A stretch of 25,340 bases of DNA from an uncultured Verrucomicrobiota bacterium (GTDB taxonomy: Bacteria; Verrucomicrobiota; Kiritimatiellia; CAIQIC01; Lenti-01): assembly GCA_938003985.1 (NCBI GenBank), contig CALKWZ010000013.1, forward strand, positions 1-25,340, in the 5' to 3' direction. The notes beneath the pieces are model-generated. The model ran no database searches. It saw nothing but the letters and a program-made list of their open reading frames with translations, and was not told where the DNA came from. Shown here piece after piece: positions 13,926-22,213 of the stretch. A program made the translations under genes and the position numbers. Within the stretch, counting starts at the first letter, position 1. Each line of letters begins with the position of its first letter.

Positions 13926-13963
13926 GATTAGGATTAGGATTAGGATGATGATTTGGATTAGGA
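13926..13963. repeat. Hexanucleotide tandem repeat GATTAG, six units
   Basis: Six hexamers lie head to tail: GATTAG three times, GATGAT, GATTTG, GATTAG, then GA. They fill the gap between the GH13 gene and the GNAT gene. Strict six-base phasing holds through the two degenerate units. On the minus strand the unit reads CTAATC. No function can be read from it. Confidence 0.85.
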
Positions 13964-13970
13964 GGGGGGA

Positions 13971-15770
13971 TCAGTAGGGTGCGGGGAAGGCGGGGGGATT
14001 TTTCGAGAAGATCTGGAGCGAGTACTTGCCCATGCTGACGGCGGCCTTGGGGGGCGTGCCGGCGGCTTCGACGCGGTCGGCGCCGACGTTGCCGAAATCG
14101 GGGGAGTAGAGCTTGGAGTCGCCGTTGAACTGGCGATACCAGGTGCCGGCGGAGGGAAAGGCGATTTCGTAGTCGTTCCGGTCGAAATCGACGCTGGAAA
14201 AATTGGCGACGACCACGACGTCGTCGGCCGCGCCGCCCCGGTTCCAGCGGGTGCAGGCGACGACCTTGTTGTCGTTGTCGACGTGCTGGACGAAAACGCC
14301 GGTGCCTTGGAGGCCGGGGGTGGTGCCGAGAAGATTGCGGCGGAGGCGGACGAGGTCGGCGTAGGCGCGGACGATGCCGGGGAAAGCGTTCGTCAGGTTC
14401 CAGTCCATGGGGACGTCGTCGTGGAAGGACCGGGATTCGTTCATTTCCTGGCCTTGGAAAACCATGGGAATGCCGGGGGTGGCGAAGACGACGGACGCGC
14501 CGAGGAGGGCGCGTTTGCGGGCCCAGAGGCTGGCGGGATCCTCGGGGTGGACGGTGGCGGGGATGCGGGTGCGGCCGTAGTTCATGCCGGCGACGTAGTC
14601 GTGGGCCTCGGTGAAGGCGATGCGCTGGAAGCTGGGCCAGTCGGAGAGGGCGCCGGCGACGTCGCGCACGTTGCGCTCGAAATCCCAGGCGTCGGCGACG
14701 GGGTGGAAGACGGCCCAGCGATAGCCGATGTCCCATTGGGCGTCGAAGCCCATGTCGTGGTGGAAGGCATGGTCTTCGGCGATGCGGACGAGGCGCGGAT
14801 GCTTGGCGGCGAGCTCGCGGTTGATTTCGCGCAGCATCTGGATGCCTTCGGGATTGGGCGCGGAATTCTGCTCCGAAAAACTGACGATGTGGTAGACGGA
14901 ATCCCAGCGGAAGCCGTCGACGCGGTATTCCTCGGCGAACATGAAGACCTGGTCGCGGACGTAGGCGCGGACTTCGGGGCGGCCGAAGTCGGGACGGGTG
15001 GAGCCCCAGGGGGTGTGGGCGCGGTCGTCGTTGTAGAAATAGACGCCGCCGAATCCGTTCCAGGAGGCGCCGTCGAAGCTCCACAGGTCGAGATCGGTTG
15101 GCCCGTAGTGGTTGTGGACGACGTCGACGAAGACGGCGAGGCCGCGCTCGTGCGCGGCGCGGACGAAGCGCTTGAGGGCGTCGGGGCCGCCGTAGTCGGT
15201 TTCGATCGCGAACGGATCGGACGGATTGTAGCCCCAGCTGCGGCCGCCGGGGAATTCGTTGACGGGCATGAGCTGGACGGCGGTGAAGCCGAGCGCGCGG
15301 ACGTGGTCGAGGCGCGGAATGGCGTCGTCGAACGTGGCGGGCGGATTGTTGCCGGCGAAGGTGCCGACGTGGAGCTGGTAGATCACCAGATCGTGGCGGG
15401 CGATTTCGGGGGCGCGATCGTTGCCCCAGTCGAAGGCGGCGGGGTCGTAGACGACGGAATCGCCGCTGGAGTGGGTGACTTGGCGCGCGCGCGGGTCGCG
15501 CTTCCAGACGTTGCCGTTGAAGACGTACTTGTAGCGCTGGCCGGGGCGCGCGCCGGGGACGTCGAGCGACCAGGTACCGCCGGATTCGTCGCGCGCCATG
15601 GCCGCGGCCTGCCAGCCGTTGAATTCGCCGGCGACGGCCGCGGATTCGGCGAAGGGCGCCCAGACGCGGAAGGCCACGCCGTTGGAGTGCGGGACCGAAC
15701 CCAGGCTTTGGGCCAAGGCGGAGGAAGTGAACGACACGAAAGCCAGCAGCGAGCCGTATAGGCGGTTCAT
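13971..15770 (-). CDS. Secreted GH13 alpha-glucan-active enzyme with CBM48
   Basis: A 599-residue protein with a signal peptide (1-20, cut after SALA). A CBM48-like beta domain follows (about 24-110; GVAFRVWAPFAESAAVAGEFNGW), then a GH13 barrel (about 125-480) and a C-terminal beta domain. Catalytic residues are visible: Asp290 nucleophile (GFRWDSVYHI), Glu332 acid (RIAEDH) and Asp391 (EAHDYV), with region I at DVVHNHYG (216-223). The opening VIYQLHVGTF and the CBM48 resemble branching enzyme and trehalohydrolase relatives. The export signal argues for degrading alpha-glucans outside the cytoplasm. Exact specificity (alpha-amylase, branching or debranching) cannot be settled. It stands alone, with no transporter nearby. 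Confidence 0.9.
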   Translation of the reverse strand: MNRLYGSLLAFVSFTSSALAQSLGSVPHSNGVAFRVWAPFAESAAVAGEFNGWQAAAMARDESGGTWSLDVPGARPGQRYKYVFNGNVWKRDPRARQVTHSSGDSVVYDPAAFDWGNDRAPEIARHDLVIYQLHVGTFAGNNPPATFDDAIPRLDHVRALGFTAVQLMPVNEFPGGRSWGYNPSDPFAIETDYGGPDALKRFVRAAHERGLAVFVDVVHNHYGPTDLDLWSFDGASWNGFGGVYFYNDDRAHTPWGSTRPDFGRPEVRAYVRDQVFMFAEEYRVDGFRWDSVYHIVSFSEQNSAPNPEGIQMLREINRELAAKHPRLVRIAEDHAFHHDMGFDAQWDIGYRWAVFHPVADAWDFERNVRDVAGALSDWPSFQRIAFTEAHDYVAGMNYGRTRIPATVHPEDPASLWARKRALLGASVVFATPGIPMVFQGQEMNESRSFHDDVPMDWNLTNAFPGIVRAYADLVRLRRNLLGTTPGLQGTGVFVQHVDNDNKVVACTRWNRGGAADDVVVVANFSSVDFDRNDYEIAFPSAGTWYRQFNGDSKLYSPDFGNVGADRVEAAGTPPKAAVSMGKYSLQIFSKNPPAFPAPY

Positions 15771-15837
15771 GGCCGGAGCATACGTCGGCGCGACCGGAGA
15801 AACAAGGGAACAGCCCGGCAGGCTGGGTCCACCCGCC

Positions 15838-17103
15838 CTACCGGAACGAGGAAACCGAGCCGAGATCGAGCGTCGCGAAGAGGTCGTTGAGGGTTTCGGC
15901 GCGGCGGATCTGGACGACGGAGCCGTCGGGGCGCAGGAGCAGCTCGGCGGAGCGGGTCTTGCCGTTGTAGTTGTAGCCCATGGCGTGGCCGTGGGCGCCG
16001 GCGTCGTGGATGACGAGCAGGTCGCCCATGGCGATTTCGGGCAGCTGCCGCTGGATGGCGAACTTGTCGCAGTTTTCGCACAGCGAGCCGACGACGTCGT
16101 AGGTCTTCGTGGCGGGAGCGGTTTCCTTGCCGAGGACGGTAATATGGTGGTAGGCGCCGTACATGCCGGGGCGCATGAGGTTGGCCATGGAGGCGTCCAC
16201 GCCGACGTAGGCGCGGTAGGTGTCCTTCCAGCGCAGGGCGCGGGTGACGAGCCAGCCGTAGGGGCCGGTGATGGCGCGGCCGCATTCCATGTTGTAGGCC
16301 AGCGGATCGAGGCCGGCGGGCACGATGATTTCGTCGTAGAGCTGGCGCGCGCCGCGGGCGATGGCGTCGTAGTCCACGGCCTGCTGCTCCGGACGATACG
16401 GAATGCCGATGCCGCCGCCGGTGTTGATGAAGGAAATGCGCACGCCGAGGCGGTTCTTGATCTCCACGGCGAGTTCGAAGAGCATGCGGGCCGTTTCGAC
16501 GTGGTACTGCGCGTCGAGTTCGTTGGAGACGACCATGGTGTGCAGGCCGAAGGTCTTCACGCCGAGATCGCGGGCCTTGGCGTAGGCGACGAACAGCTGG
16601 TCGCGGGTCAGGCCGTACTTGGCTTCTTCGGGATGGCCGATGATGGCGTTGCCGGCCTTGGCGGCGCCGGGATTGTAGCGGAAGCACAAGGTGTCCGGCA
16701 GCGAGCCCGTCGCGGCGATCAGCGCATCGACATGCGTGACGTCGTCGAGGTTGATGATGGCGCCGAGGTCGCGCGCGGCGCGGAATTCGGCGTCGGGGGT
16801 CTCGTTGGAGGTGAACATGACGCGGTCGCCGCGCAGGCCGACGGTCTCGCAGAGGCGGAGCTCGGCGAGGGAGGAGCAATCGGCGCCGAAGCCTTCGGCG
16901 GCGAGGATCTTGAGGAGGAAGGGATTGGGCGTGGCCTTGACGGCGAAATATTCGCGGAAGTTCGGGAAGACGGAAAAGGCCTGCGTCAGCCGCCGGGCGT
17001 TGGCGCGGATGGCGGCTTCGTCGTAGAGGTGGAAGGGGGTCGGGAAGCGCTGGGTCAGGGCTTCGGTCTGTTCGCGGGTGAGGGGAAAGGTCTTGGTGCT
17101 CAT
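15838..17103 (-). CDS. lysA: Diaminopimelate decarboxylase
   Basis: A 421-residue fold-III PLP decarboxylase that converts meso-diaminopimelate to lysine. The PLP lysine is Lys56 in EYFAVKATPNP. The phosphate loop is INTGGGIGIPY. CGRAITGPYGWLV, GSLCENCDKFA (active-site Cys from the neighbouring subunit) and HDAGAHGHAMGYNYNGKTRSAELL follow in the expected order. Related decarboxylases for ornithine or carboxynorspermidine share the fold, but the CENCD and AHGHAMGYNYN blocks favour LysA. The ATG at 17103 was chosen because homology (PTPFHLYDE) begins about 20 residues later; the in-frame extension upstream reads as non-coding. Confidence 0.9.
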   Translation of the reverse strand: MSTKTFPLTREQTEALTQRFPTPFHLYDEAAIRANARRLTQAFSVFPNFREYFAVKATPNPFLLKILAAEGFGADCSSLAELRLCETVGLRGDRVMFTSNETPDAEFRAARDLGAIINLDDVTHVDALIAATGSLPDTLCFRYNPGAAKAGNAIIGHPEEAKYGLTRDQLFVAYAKARDLGVKTFGLHTMVVSNELDAQYHVETARMLFELAVEIKNRLGVRISFINTGGGIGIPYRPEQQAVDYDAIARGARQLYDEIIVPAGLDPLAYNMECGRAITGPYGWLVTRALRWKDTYRAYVGVDASMANLMRPGMYGAYHHITVLGKETAPATKTYDVVGSLCENCDKFAIQRQLPEIAMGDLLVIHDAGAHGHAMGYNYNGKTRSAELLLRPDGSVVQIRRAETLNDLFATLDLGSVSSFR

Positions 17104-17131
17104 GGGGATTCCGGGTTTGTCGTGGCGAGTA

Positions 17132-17160
17132 AAGCTAGGGCGGGCCCGGGGTTTTTGCAA
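17132..17160 (-). promoter_or_regulatory. Candidate promoter of lysA
   Basis: TTGCAA (17155-17160) and TAGCTT (17132-17137) are 17 bases apart on the minus strand, about 30 bases before the lysA ATG. Matches to consensus are moderate (four and three of six). Confidence 0.3.
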
Positions 17161-17203
17161 GCGGGAAAGGGCCGGCGATGGCTTCGCAAAGCGCGCGGCC
17201 GAG

Positions 17204-17241
17204 ATCCCGCGCCGGGCTCGGGATGACCGGCGGGGCCGGTC
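17204..17241 (-). terminator. Two adjacent hairpins at the end of rmlB
   Basis: A perfect 7-bp stem (17225-17231 with 17235-17241) overlaps the rmlB stop codon. A 6-bp stem (17204-17209 with 17219-17224) follows at once. There is no T-run, so they may protect or pause the transcript rather than act as a classic terminator. Confidence 0.4.
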
Positions 17242-18304
17242 AGCCGTAGTGGGCGGCGATCCACTTCTGGTAGTCGCCGGAGCGGACCTGGGCGCACCAC
17301 TCGAAGTGGGAGAGGTACCACGCGACGGTGCGCTCGAAGCCGGTGGCCCACGTTTCGGCGGGTTGCCAGCCGAGGTCGCGCTCGATCTTGGAGCAGTCGA
17401 TGGCGTAGCGGCGGTCGTGGCCGGGGCGGTCCTTGACGAAGGTAATGAGCTCGCGGCGCTTCTTGCCGCCGGCGAGCGGCGGGGCCTTGGCGTCGACGAG
17501 GTCGCAGATTTTTTCGACGACGCGGAGGTTGGCAAGTTCGTTGCGGCCGCCGACGTTGTAGGTGCTGCCGAATGCGGCCCGGGTCATGACGCGCCAGATG
17601 GCGGAGCAGTGGTCGGTCACGAACAGCCAGTCGCGCACGTTCAGGCCGTCGCCGTAGACCGGCAGCGGCTTGCCTTCGAGGGCGTTCAAGATCATCAGGG
17701 GGATGAGCTTTTCGGGGAACTGGTAGGGGCCGTAGTTGTTGGAGCAGTTGGAGAGGGTCGTGGGCAGCTGGTAGGTCTCGTGGTAGGCGCGCACGAGATG
17801 GTCGCTGGACGCCTTCGAGGCGGAGTAGGGGCTGTTGGGGGCGTAGGGGGTGTCTTCGGTGAAGAAACCCTGGTCGCCGAGGGAGCCGAACACTTCGTCG
17901 GTGGAGACGTGGTGGAAGACCTTGATTTGCGAAGCGTGTTCGCGGGCGGCCTGCAGGAGGACGTAGGTGCCGAAAATGTTGGTGCGGACGAATTCGTCGG
18001 GGCGGACGATGGAGCGGTCGACGTGGCTTTCGGCGGCGAAGTGGGCGATGGCGTCGATGTCGTATTTCTCGATGATTTCCTTCATCTTCGCGGCGTCGCA
18101 GACGTCGGCCTTGACGAAGACGTAGCGGGCGCCGGCCTTGTCGGCGACGTCGAGGAGGGAGAGGGGGTTGCCGGCGTAGGTGAGCTTGTCGACGTTGACG
18201 ATGCGGGCGGGGCCGTCGGGTTGGTCGAGCAGCCAGCGGATGAAGTTGACGCCGATGAAGCCGGCGCCGCCGGTGACCATGAGGTTCTGGAACGTGCGGG
18301 CCAT
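17240..18304 (-). CDS. rmlB: dTDP-glucose 4,6-dehydratase
   Basis: It converts dTDP-glucose to dTDP-4-keto-6-deoxyglucose, the committed step to dTDP-rhamnose and other deoxysugars. The protein is 354 residues. The NAD loop is TGGAGFIG (11-18). VSTDEVFGSLG gives the catalytic Thr/Asp/Glu, YSASKASSDHLVRAY gives the Tyr and Lys, and NCSNNYGPYQFPEKLIP and GDGLNVRDWLFV are family signatures. The start follows the rmlD stop by four bases, with AGGAG inside the end of rmlD. RmlA and RmlC are not in the window. Confidence 0.96.
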   Translation of the reverse strand: MARTFQNLMVTGGAGFIGVNFIRWLLDQPDGPARIVNVDKLTYAGNPLSLLDVADKAGARYVFVKADVCDAAKMKEIIEKYDIDAIAHFAAESHVDRSIVRPDEFVRTNIFGTYVLLQAAREHASQIKVFHHVSTDEVFGSLGDQGFFTEDTPYAPNSPYSASKASSDHLVRAYHETYQLPTTLSNCSNNYGPYQFPEKLIPLMILNALEGKPLPVYGDGLNVRDWLFVTDHCSAIWRVMTRAAFGSTYNVGGRNELANLRVVEKICDLVDAKAPPLAGGKKRRELITFVKDRPGHDRRYAIDCSKIERDLGWQPAETWATGFERTVAWYLSHFEWCAQVRSGDYQKWIAAHYG

Positions 18305-18308
18305 GGGC

Positions 18309-19184
18309 TCAGCTCCTGACTTCGGCGAGGAGGGCGTCGCGGTAGCGCTGGACGTACTCGGCGAGGTCTTCGCGCCAGTCTTTCATCTGGTTGAGGTGCG
18401 CCTTCTTGAGGTTGGCGTTTTCGAGGATGGAATTGGCGGGGCGGACGGTGGGGGTGGGGTAGTCCGCGGTGGTGCAGGGGCGGACTTCGCAGTCGAGCTT
18501 CATCTGGGAGATGAATTCCTTGGCGAAGTCGTACCACGAGCAGTGGCCTTCGCCCGAGGCGTGGAAGAGCCCGGCCGCGTTGGCTTCGGCGACGGCGAGG
18601 ATTTGGTGGGCGAGGCGGCGGGACCAGGTGGGCGTGCCGTACTGGTCGGACACGACGCGCAGGCCTTTGCGGGGTTCGTTGACGGCGCGGCGCAGGATGG
18701 TCTTGAGGAAGTTGTAGCCGTGGGCGCCGTAGAGCCAGGCCGTGCGCAGGATGGCGTGGCGCGGATCGCGCTCCTGGATTTCGCGTTCGCCGGCGAGCTT
18801 GCTCTTGCCGTAGACGCTGGTGGGATTGGGGACGTCGGTTTCGACGTAGGGCTGCGGCACGGGCCGGACGCCGTCGAAGACGTAGTCGGTGGAGACGTGC
18901 ACGAGGAAGATGCCGTGGGCCTTGGCGCGGGAGGCGAGCAGGGCCGGGCCGTCGCGGTTGACGTGCCAGGACTTGGCGACGTCGCTTTCCGCGCGGTCGA
19001 CGGCCGTGTAGGCGGCGCAGTTGACGAGGACGTCGGGCTTCCAGAGATTGAGGATGCCGTCGACGCTGTCGGAATCGGTGATGTCGAGGTTGGGCAGGTC
19101 GAGGGCGAGGACTTCGTGCCGGGCGAAGACTTCGCGGCAATCCCAGCCCAGTTGGCCCTGTCCGCCGGTAACGAGGATTTTCAT
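18309..19184 (-). CDS. rmlD: dTDP-4-dehydrorhamnose reductase
   Basis: It reduces dTDP-4-keto-rhamnose to dTDP-rhamnose, the last step of the pathway. The protein is 291 residues. The coenzyme loop is VTGGQGQLG (5-13). NCAAYTAVDRAE and VHVSTDYVFDG are RmlD hallmarks, and YGKSKLAGE carries the catalytic Tyr and Lys. The C-terminal TPTVRPANSILEN is also typical. The ATG at 19184 has AAGGA eight bases upstream. It precedes rmlB with a four-base gap, so both are made from one transcript for surface polysaccharide synthesis. Confidence 0.96.
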   Translation of the reverse strand: MKILVTGGQGQLGWDCREVFARHEVLALDLPNLDITDSDSVDGILNLWKPDVLVNCAAYTAVDRAESDVAKSWHVNRDGPALLASRAKAHGIFLVHVSTDYVFDGVRPVPQPYVETDVPNPTSVYGKSKLAGEREIQERDPRHAILRTAWLYGAHGYNFLKTILRRAVNEPRKGLRVVSDQYGTPTWSRRLAHQILAVAEANAAGLFHASGEGHCSWYDFAKEFISQMKLDCEVRPCTTADYPTPTVRPANSILENANLKKAHLNQMKDWREDLAEYVQRYRDALLAEVRS

Positions 19185-19200
19185 GGGGAATTCCTTCGGG

Positions 19201-19224
19201 GTTGCAGGTTGCAGGTTGCAGGTT
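19201..19224. repeat. Heptanucleotide tandem repeat GTTGCAG
   Basis: Three exact GTTGCAG units (19201-19207, 19208-19214, 19215-19221) and the start of a fourth, altered one fill the 40-base gap between metF and rmlD, right behind the metF stop. On the minus strand the unit is CTGCAAC. Confidence 0.8.
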
Positions 19225-20121
19225 TCAAGACGACGTTTTCCTCCAGCGCGCGAGGCAGGCGGCGAGGCGCGGATCCAAGACGGTTTTGGCCTGGTTGAGG
19301 ATGTACAAATGGATGCCGGGGGCGCCGTGGGCGATCAGGCCGTCGATTTGCTCGACGAGCCAGGCGATGCCGGCGGAGCGGGCGGCGGCGGGATCGGGCG
19401 CGGCCAGCGCGGCGCGCAGCGCGGCGGGCGCGGTGGCGCGGCTGAAAGCGAGCGCGCGATCGAGCTGGGCGGTCGACGCGACGGGCATCAGGCCGGGCAA
19501 AATGGGCGCCCGGATGCCGGCGGCGCGCGCGGCGTCGAGGAACCGGAAGTAGGCGGCGTTGTCGAAGAAGAGCTGCGTGTTGACGAAGTCGGCGCCGGCG
19601 TCGAGCTTGGCCTTGAGGTGGCGCAGGTCGGTGGCGAGGTCGGGCGCTTCGGGATGGGTTTCGGGATAGCCGGCGACGCCGCAGCAGATTTCGGGATGGC
19701 GCGCCTTGATCAAGGCGACGAGATCGGCCGCGTGGGCGAGGCCGTCGGGGGCGGGCGTGAATGCCGTTTCGCCGCGCGGCGGATCGCCGCGCAGGGCCAT
19801 GACGTTGCGGATGCCGGCGGCGTGGATGCGGTCGATCTGCGCGGCCAGGTCGGCGCGCGAGGCGCCGACGCAGGTCAGGTGCGCGACGACGGGCGTGAAG
19901 CCCATGCGCGCGAGGAGTTCCCAGGCGGCGAAGGAAAATTCGCGCGACGAGCCGCCGGCGCCGTAGGTGCAGGTGACGAAATCGGGCCGGACGGGGCGCA
20001 TGCGTTCGATGGAGCCGCCGAGGATGCCGAAGCCGAGGGGGTCCTTGGGCGGATAAAATTCCAGCGAGAGCGTCGGCTGGCGCCGCGCCGCAAGCAGGTC
20101 CCGAATGGTCGCCGGGGTCAT
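19225..20121 (-). CDS. metF: 5,10-methylenetetrahydrofolate reductase
   Basis: This FAD enzyme reduces 5,10-methylene-THF to 5-methyl-THF for methionine synthesis. The protein is 298 residues, normal for bacterial MetF. Signatures are LSLEFYPPK, FVTCTYGAGGSS, VVAHLTCVGAS, MALRGDPPRG, GVAGYPETHPEAP, DFVNTQLFFDNAAYF and PILPGLMPV. The ATG at 20121 is preferred to an in-frame TTG nine bases upstream; neither has a clear ribosome site. It lies 46 bases behind the export-domain gene and may be read from that transcript. No SAM riboswitch can fit in the short upstream gap. Confidence 0.95.
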   Translation of the reverse strand: MTPATIRDLLAARRQPTLSLEFYPPKDPLGFGILGGSIERMRPVRPDFVTCTYGAGGSSREFSFAAWELLARMGFTPVVAHLTCVGASRADLAAQIDRIHAAGIRNVMALRGDPPRGETAFTPAPDGLAHAADLVALIKARHPEICCGVAGYPETHPEAPDLATDLRHLKAKLDAGADFVNTQLFFDNAAYFRFLDAARAAGIRAPILPGLMPVASTAQLDRALAFSRATAPAALRAALAAPDPAAARSAGIAWLVEQIDGLIAHGAPGIHLYILNQAKTVLDPRLAACLARWRKTSS

Positions 20122-20167
20122 GGCCGCCAACCATAGCGAAAGACCGGGCCCGGAGGCACGACTTTTT

Positions 20168-20578
20168 TCAGGGAACGGCGGGCGGAACGGGGGGCGGGCC
20201 GGCGACGGGCACGGGCCGGCGGGGGTCTTCGGCGCGGTTGAGGTCGGCCCGGTCGGGCGCCGGCTCGAAATGCCAGACGTAGCCGATGCGGACGGCGGGG
20301 TTGGTGCCCAGCCGGGCTTCGGCGTAGGCCGCGGCCATGGCGGCTTCGAGGGCCGGGATGGATTGGCCGGCGGCCGCGATCAGGCCGAGGTACGGCAGTT
20401 CGATCTGGCCGTCGCGGTCGACGACTTCGCGGTATTCGGGCAGGCCGCCGCCGACGCCGGAAATGCTTACGTAGAGGGCGTCGCCGGGGCGCAAGGTTTC
20501 CGGCGCCGTCGGGGGCGGCGGCGGCTGGGCGGTGGTGGCCAGCGCCAGAAGAAACAGGATGAAAACGGAACTTCTCAT
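20168..20578 (-). CDS. Short polysaccharide-export (Wza N-terminal domain) protein
   Basis: The 136-residue protein has a signal peptide (1-17, MRSSVFILFLLALATTA), a Pro-rich linker and one Poly_export domain. The domain includes LRPGDALYVSISG (about 29-41), the repeat-like VDRDGQIELPYLGLIAAAGQS and the AEARLGTNPAVRIGYV end. The tail is again Pro-rich. It lacks the SLBB domains and the membrane-spanning helix of full Wza channels, so it is unlikely to form the pore alone. Its ATG overlaps the antiporter stop as ATGA. No glycosyltransferases are adjacent, although rmlB and rmlD lie 1-2 kb downstream. Confidence 0.8.
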   Translation of the reverse strand: MRSSVFILFLLALATTAQPPPPPTAPETLRPGDALYVSISGVGGGLPEYREVVDRDGQIELPYLGLIAAAGQSIPALEAAMAAAYAEARLGTNPAVRIGYVWHFEPAPDRADLNRAEDPRRPVPVAGPPPVPPAVP

Positions 20579-22194
20579 GGTTCGCCCTCCTCCCCGTTGC
20601 CGCCGAACAGGCCGGCGACGAGATCGTGTTCCATGGTGTCGAGATGGCCGTTGTCCTGGGCCAGGTGGAGCATGCTGCGGAGACTGAGCATTTCTTCGGC
20701 GATGACGAGGCGGGCGAGCGTTTCGTACTGGACGGTGGTCGTCAGCCGGATGTCGCCGCCTTCGCTTTCGAGCGTGAAGAAGATTTCGTCTTTGCGGATC
20801 TGGTAGGTCAGGGCGTCGGGGCTCAGGCGGTAGACGTAGAACTCTTCCTGCCGGAAGGCGCGGACGATGCGCCCGAGGAGGAATTCGGCCATGTCCGACG
20901 ACGGGAAGGACAGTTCGATGGTGCGGTTGTGGGCTTTGGCGAGGTCGTCGGGATGGCGGAGGCCGGGCGCGGGATTCTCGAAACTGCCGGCCAGGAGCAT
21001 GGGGCCGAGGAGGGTGGTGATCAGGGTCATGAGAATGGCGATGCCGAAGATGTCCTGGCCGATGGCGCCGGAGGTCAGGCCGATGCCGGCGACGATGAGG
21101 GCGACTTCGCCGCGCGGGAGCATGCCGACGCCGATGCGGACGGCGCCGTGGCGGTTGAAGCCGCAGAACAGGGCCGGCAGGCCGCAGCCGAGCACCTTGC
21201 TGGCGATGGCGAGGGCGGAATAGACGAGTCCGATCTGGAGCATGGGGCGGATGGCGGCGAAATTGACCAGCATGCCCATGGTGGCGAAGAAGACGGGCAC
21301 GAGGATGTTCTGCAGGCCTTCGATTTCCTTCTGGATGACCTGGACGAGGTCGGTGCGGGAGAGGGAGAGTCCCATGATGTAGGCGCCGATGATCATGGCG
21401 AGCCCGGCCATTTCCGAAAGACCGGCGAGGAGCAGGCCGCAGCCGAGGGCCAGGGCGGCGATCGCCTGGGTGGATTTGAAGTATTTGAGCAGCCGCGAGA
21501 AGCGGCGGGCCAGGAGCAGGCCGGCGGCGGTGGCGCCGATCCAGAAGCCGAACGCCTTGGCGGCGATGAGCAGGATGTGGGACCAGGAAACGCCGCCTTC
21601 GGTTTCGGCGCGGGACATGCCGACGACGATGGCCAGCACGATGATGCCGAGCACGTCGTCGAAGACGGCGGCGGCCAGGATGGTGACGCCTTCGGGCGAA
21701 TCCATCTTGCGGCGCTCGCTGAGGATGCGGGCGCTGATGCCGACGGAGGTGGCCGTCGCGATGGCGCCGAGGAAGAGGGCGTGGGGCGCCAGCCAATGGT
21801 CCGCCAAGCCGAACCAAACGGCGCACCCGGTGCCGAGGAAGAAGGACACCACGACGCCGCCGATGCCCACGGCGGTGCCGGCGACGGAATAGCGCAGGAA
21901 CGTGGACAGGTCGGTTTCCAGCCCCGACAGGAAGAGCAGGACGATCGAAGCGAACGTGGAGAACGCGTAGAGCTCGGGGGAAACGGGGGCGCCGCCGGGA
22001 CCGAAGGGGAAGAGCTTGCCGATCAGCGGCCAGTGGAACTGGCCCAGCGCGTAGGGGCCGATGAGCATGCCGACGATCAGTTCGCCGAGCACGCCGGGCA
22101 GGCGCAGCCAGCGCCGCAGCCAATAGCCGCCCACGCGGGTGAAAACGATCAGGATGCCGAGCTGGAAAACGAACTGGATTTCCGTGGCGAGCAC
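20575..22194 (-). CDS. CPA2-family cation/proton antiporter
   Basis: A 539-residue membrane antiporter of the monovalent cation:proton antiporter-2 (KefB/NapA-like) family. About 12-13 hydrophobic helices fill residues 8-400. The ion-binding pair is in AAAVFDDVLGIIV (Asp-Asp), typical of the electrogenic branch. GLETDLSTF, GATATATSVGISARIL-like helix 4 sequence and LPRGEVALIVAGIGL are family hallmarks. There is no RCK/TrkA-N domain. Instead a soluble tail of about 120 residues (from LRHPDDLAKAHNRTIEL) ends acidic and is not recognised. The start is GTG at 22194 with GGGGA upstream. It lies 19 bases after a PTS EIIA gene, a probable regulator. Confidence 0.92.
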   Translation of the reverse strand: MLATEIQFVFQLGILIVFTRVGGYWLRRWLRLPGVLGELIVGMLIGPYALGQFHWPLIGKLFPFGPGGAPVSPELYAFSTFASIVLLFLSGLETDLSTFLRYSVAGTAVGIGGVVVSFFLGTGCAVWFGLADHWLAPHALFLGAIATATSVGISARILSERRKMDSPEGVTILAAAVFDDVLGIIVLAIVVGMSRAETEGGVSWSHILLIAAKAFGFWIGATAAGLLLARRFSRLLKYFKSTQAIAALALGCGLLLAGLSEMAGLAMIIGAYIMGLSLSRTDLVQVIQKEIEGLQNILVPVFFATMGMLVNFAAIRPMLQIGLVYSALAIASKVLGCGLPALFCGFNRHGAVRIGVGMLPRGEVALIVAGIGLTSGAIGQDIFGIAILMTLITTLLGPMLLAGSFENPAPGLRHPDDLAKAHNRTIELSFPSSDMAEFLLGRIVRAFRQEEFYVYRLSPDALTYQIRKDEIFFTLESEGGDIRLTTTVQYETLARLVIAEEMLSLRSMLHLAQDNGHLDTMEHDLVAGLFGGNGEEGEP

Positions 22195-22213
22195 GCCGGA
22201 ATCCCCGTTCGGA

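Noticed and set aside
20122..20167. SAM riboswitch or other leader control upstream of metF
   Set aside because: Only 46 bases separate metF from the gene before it, too short for any known SAM riboswitch, and no suitable structure is seen.
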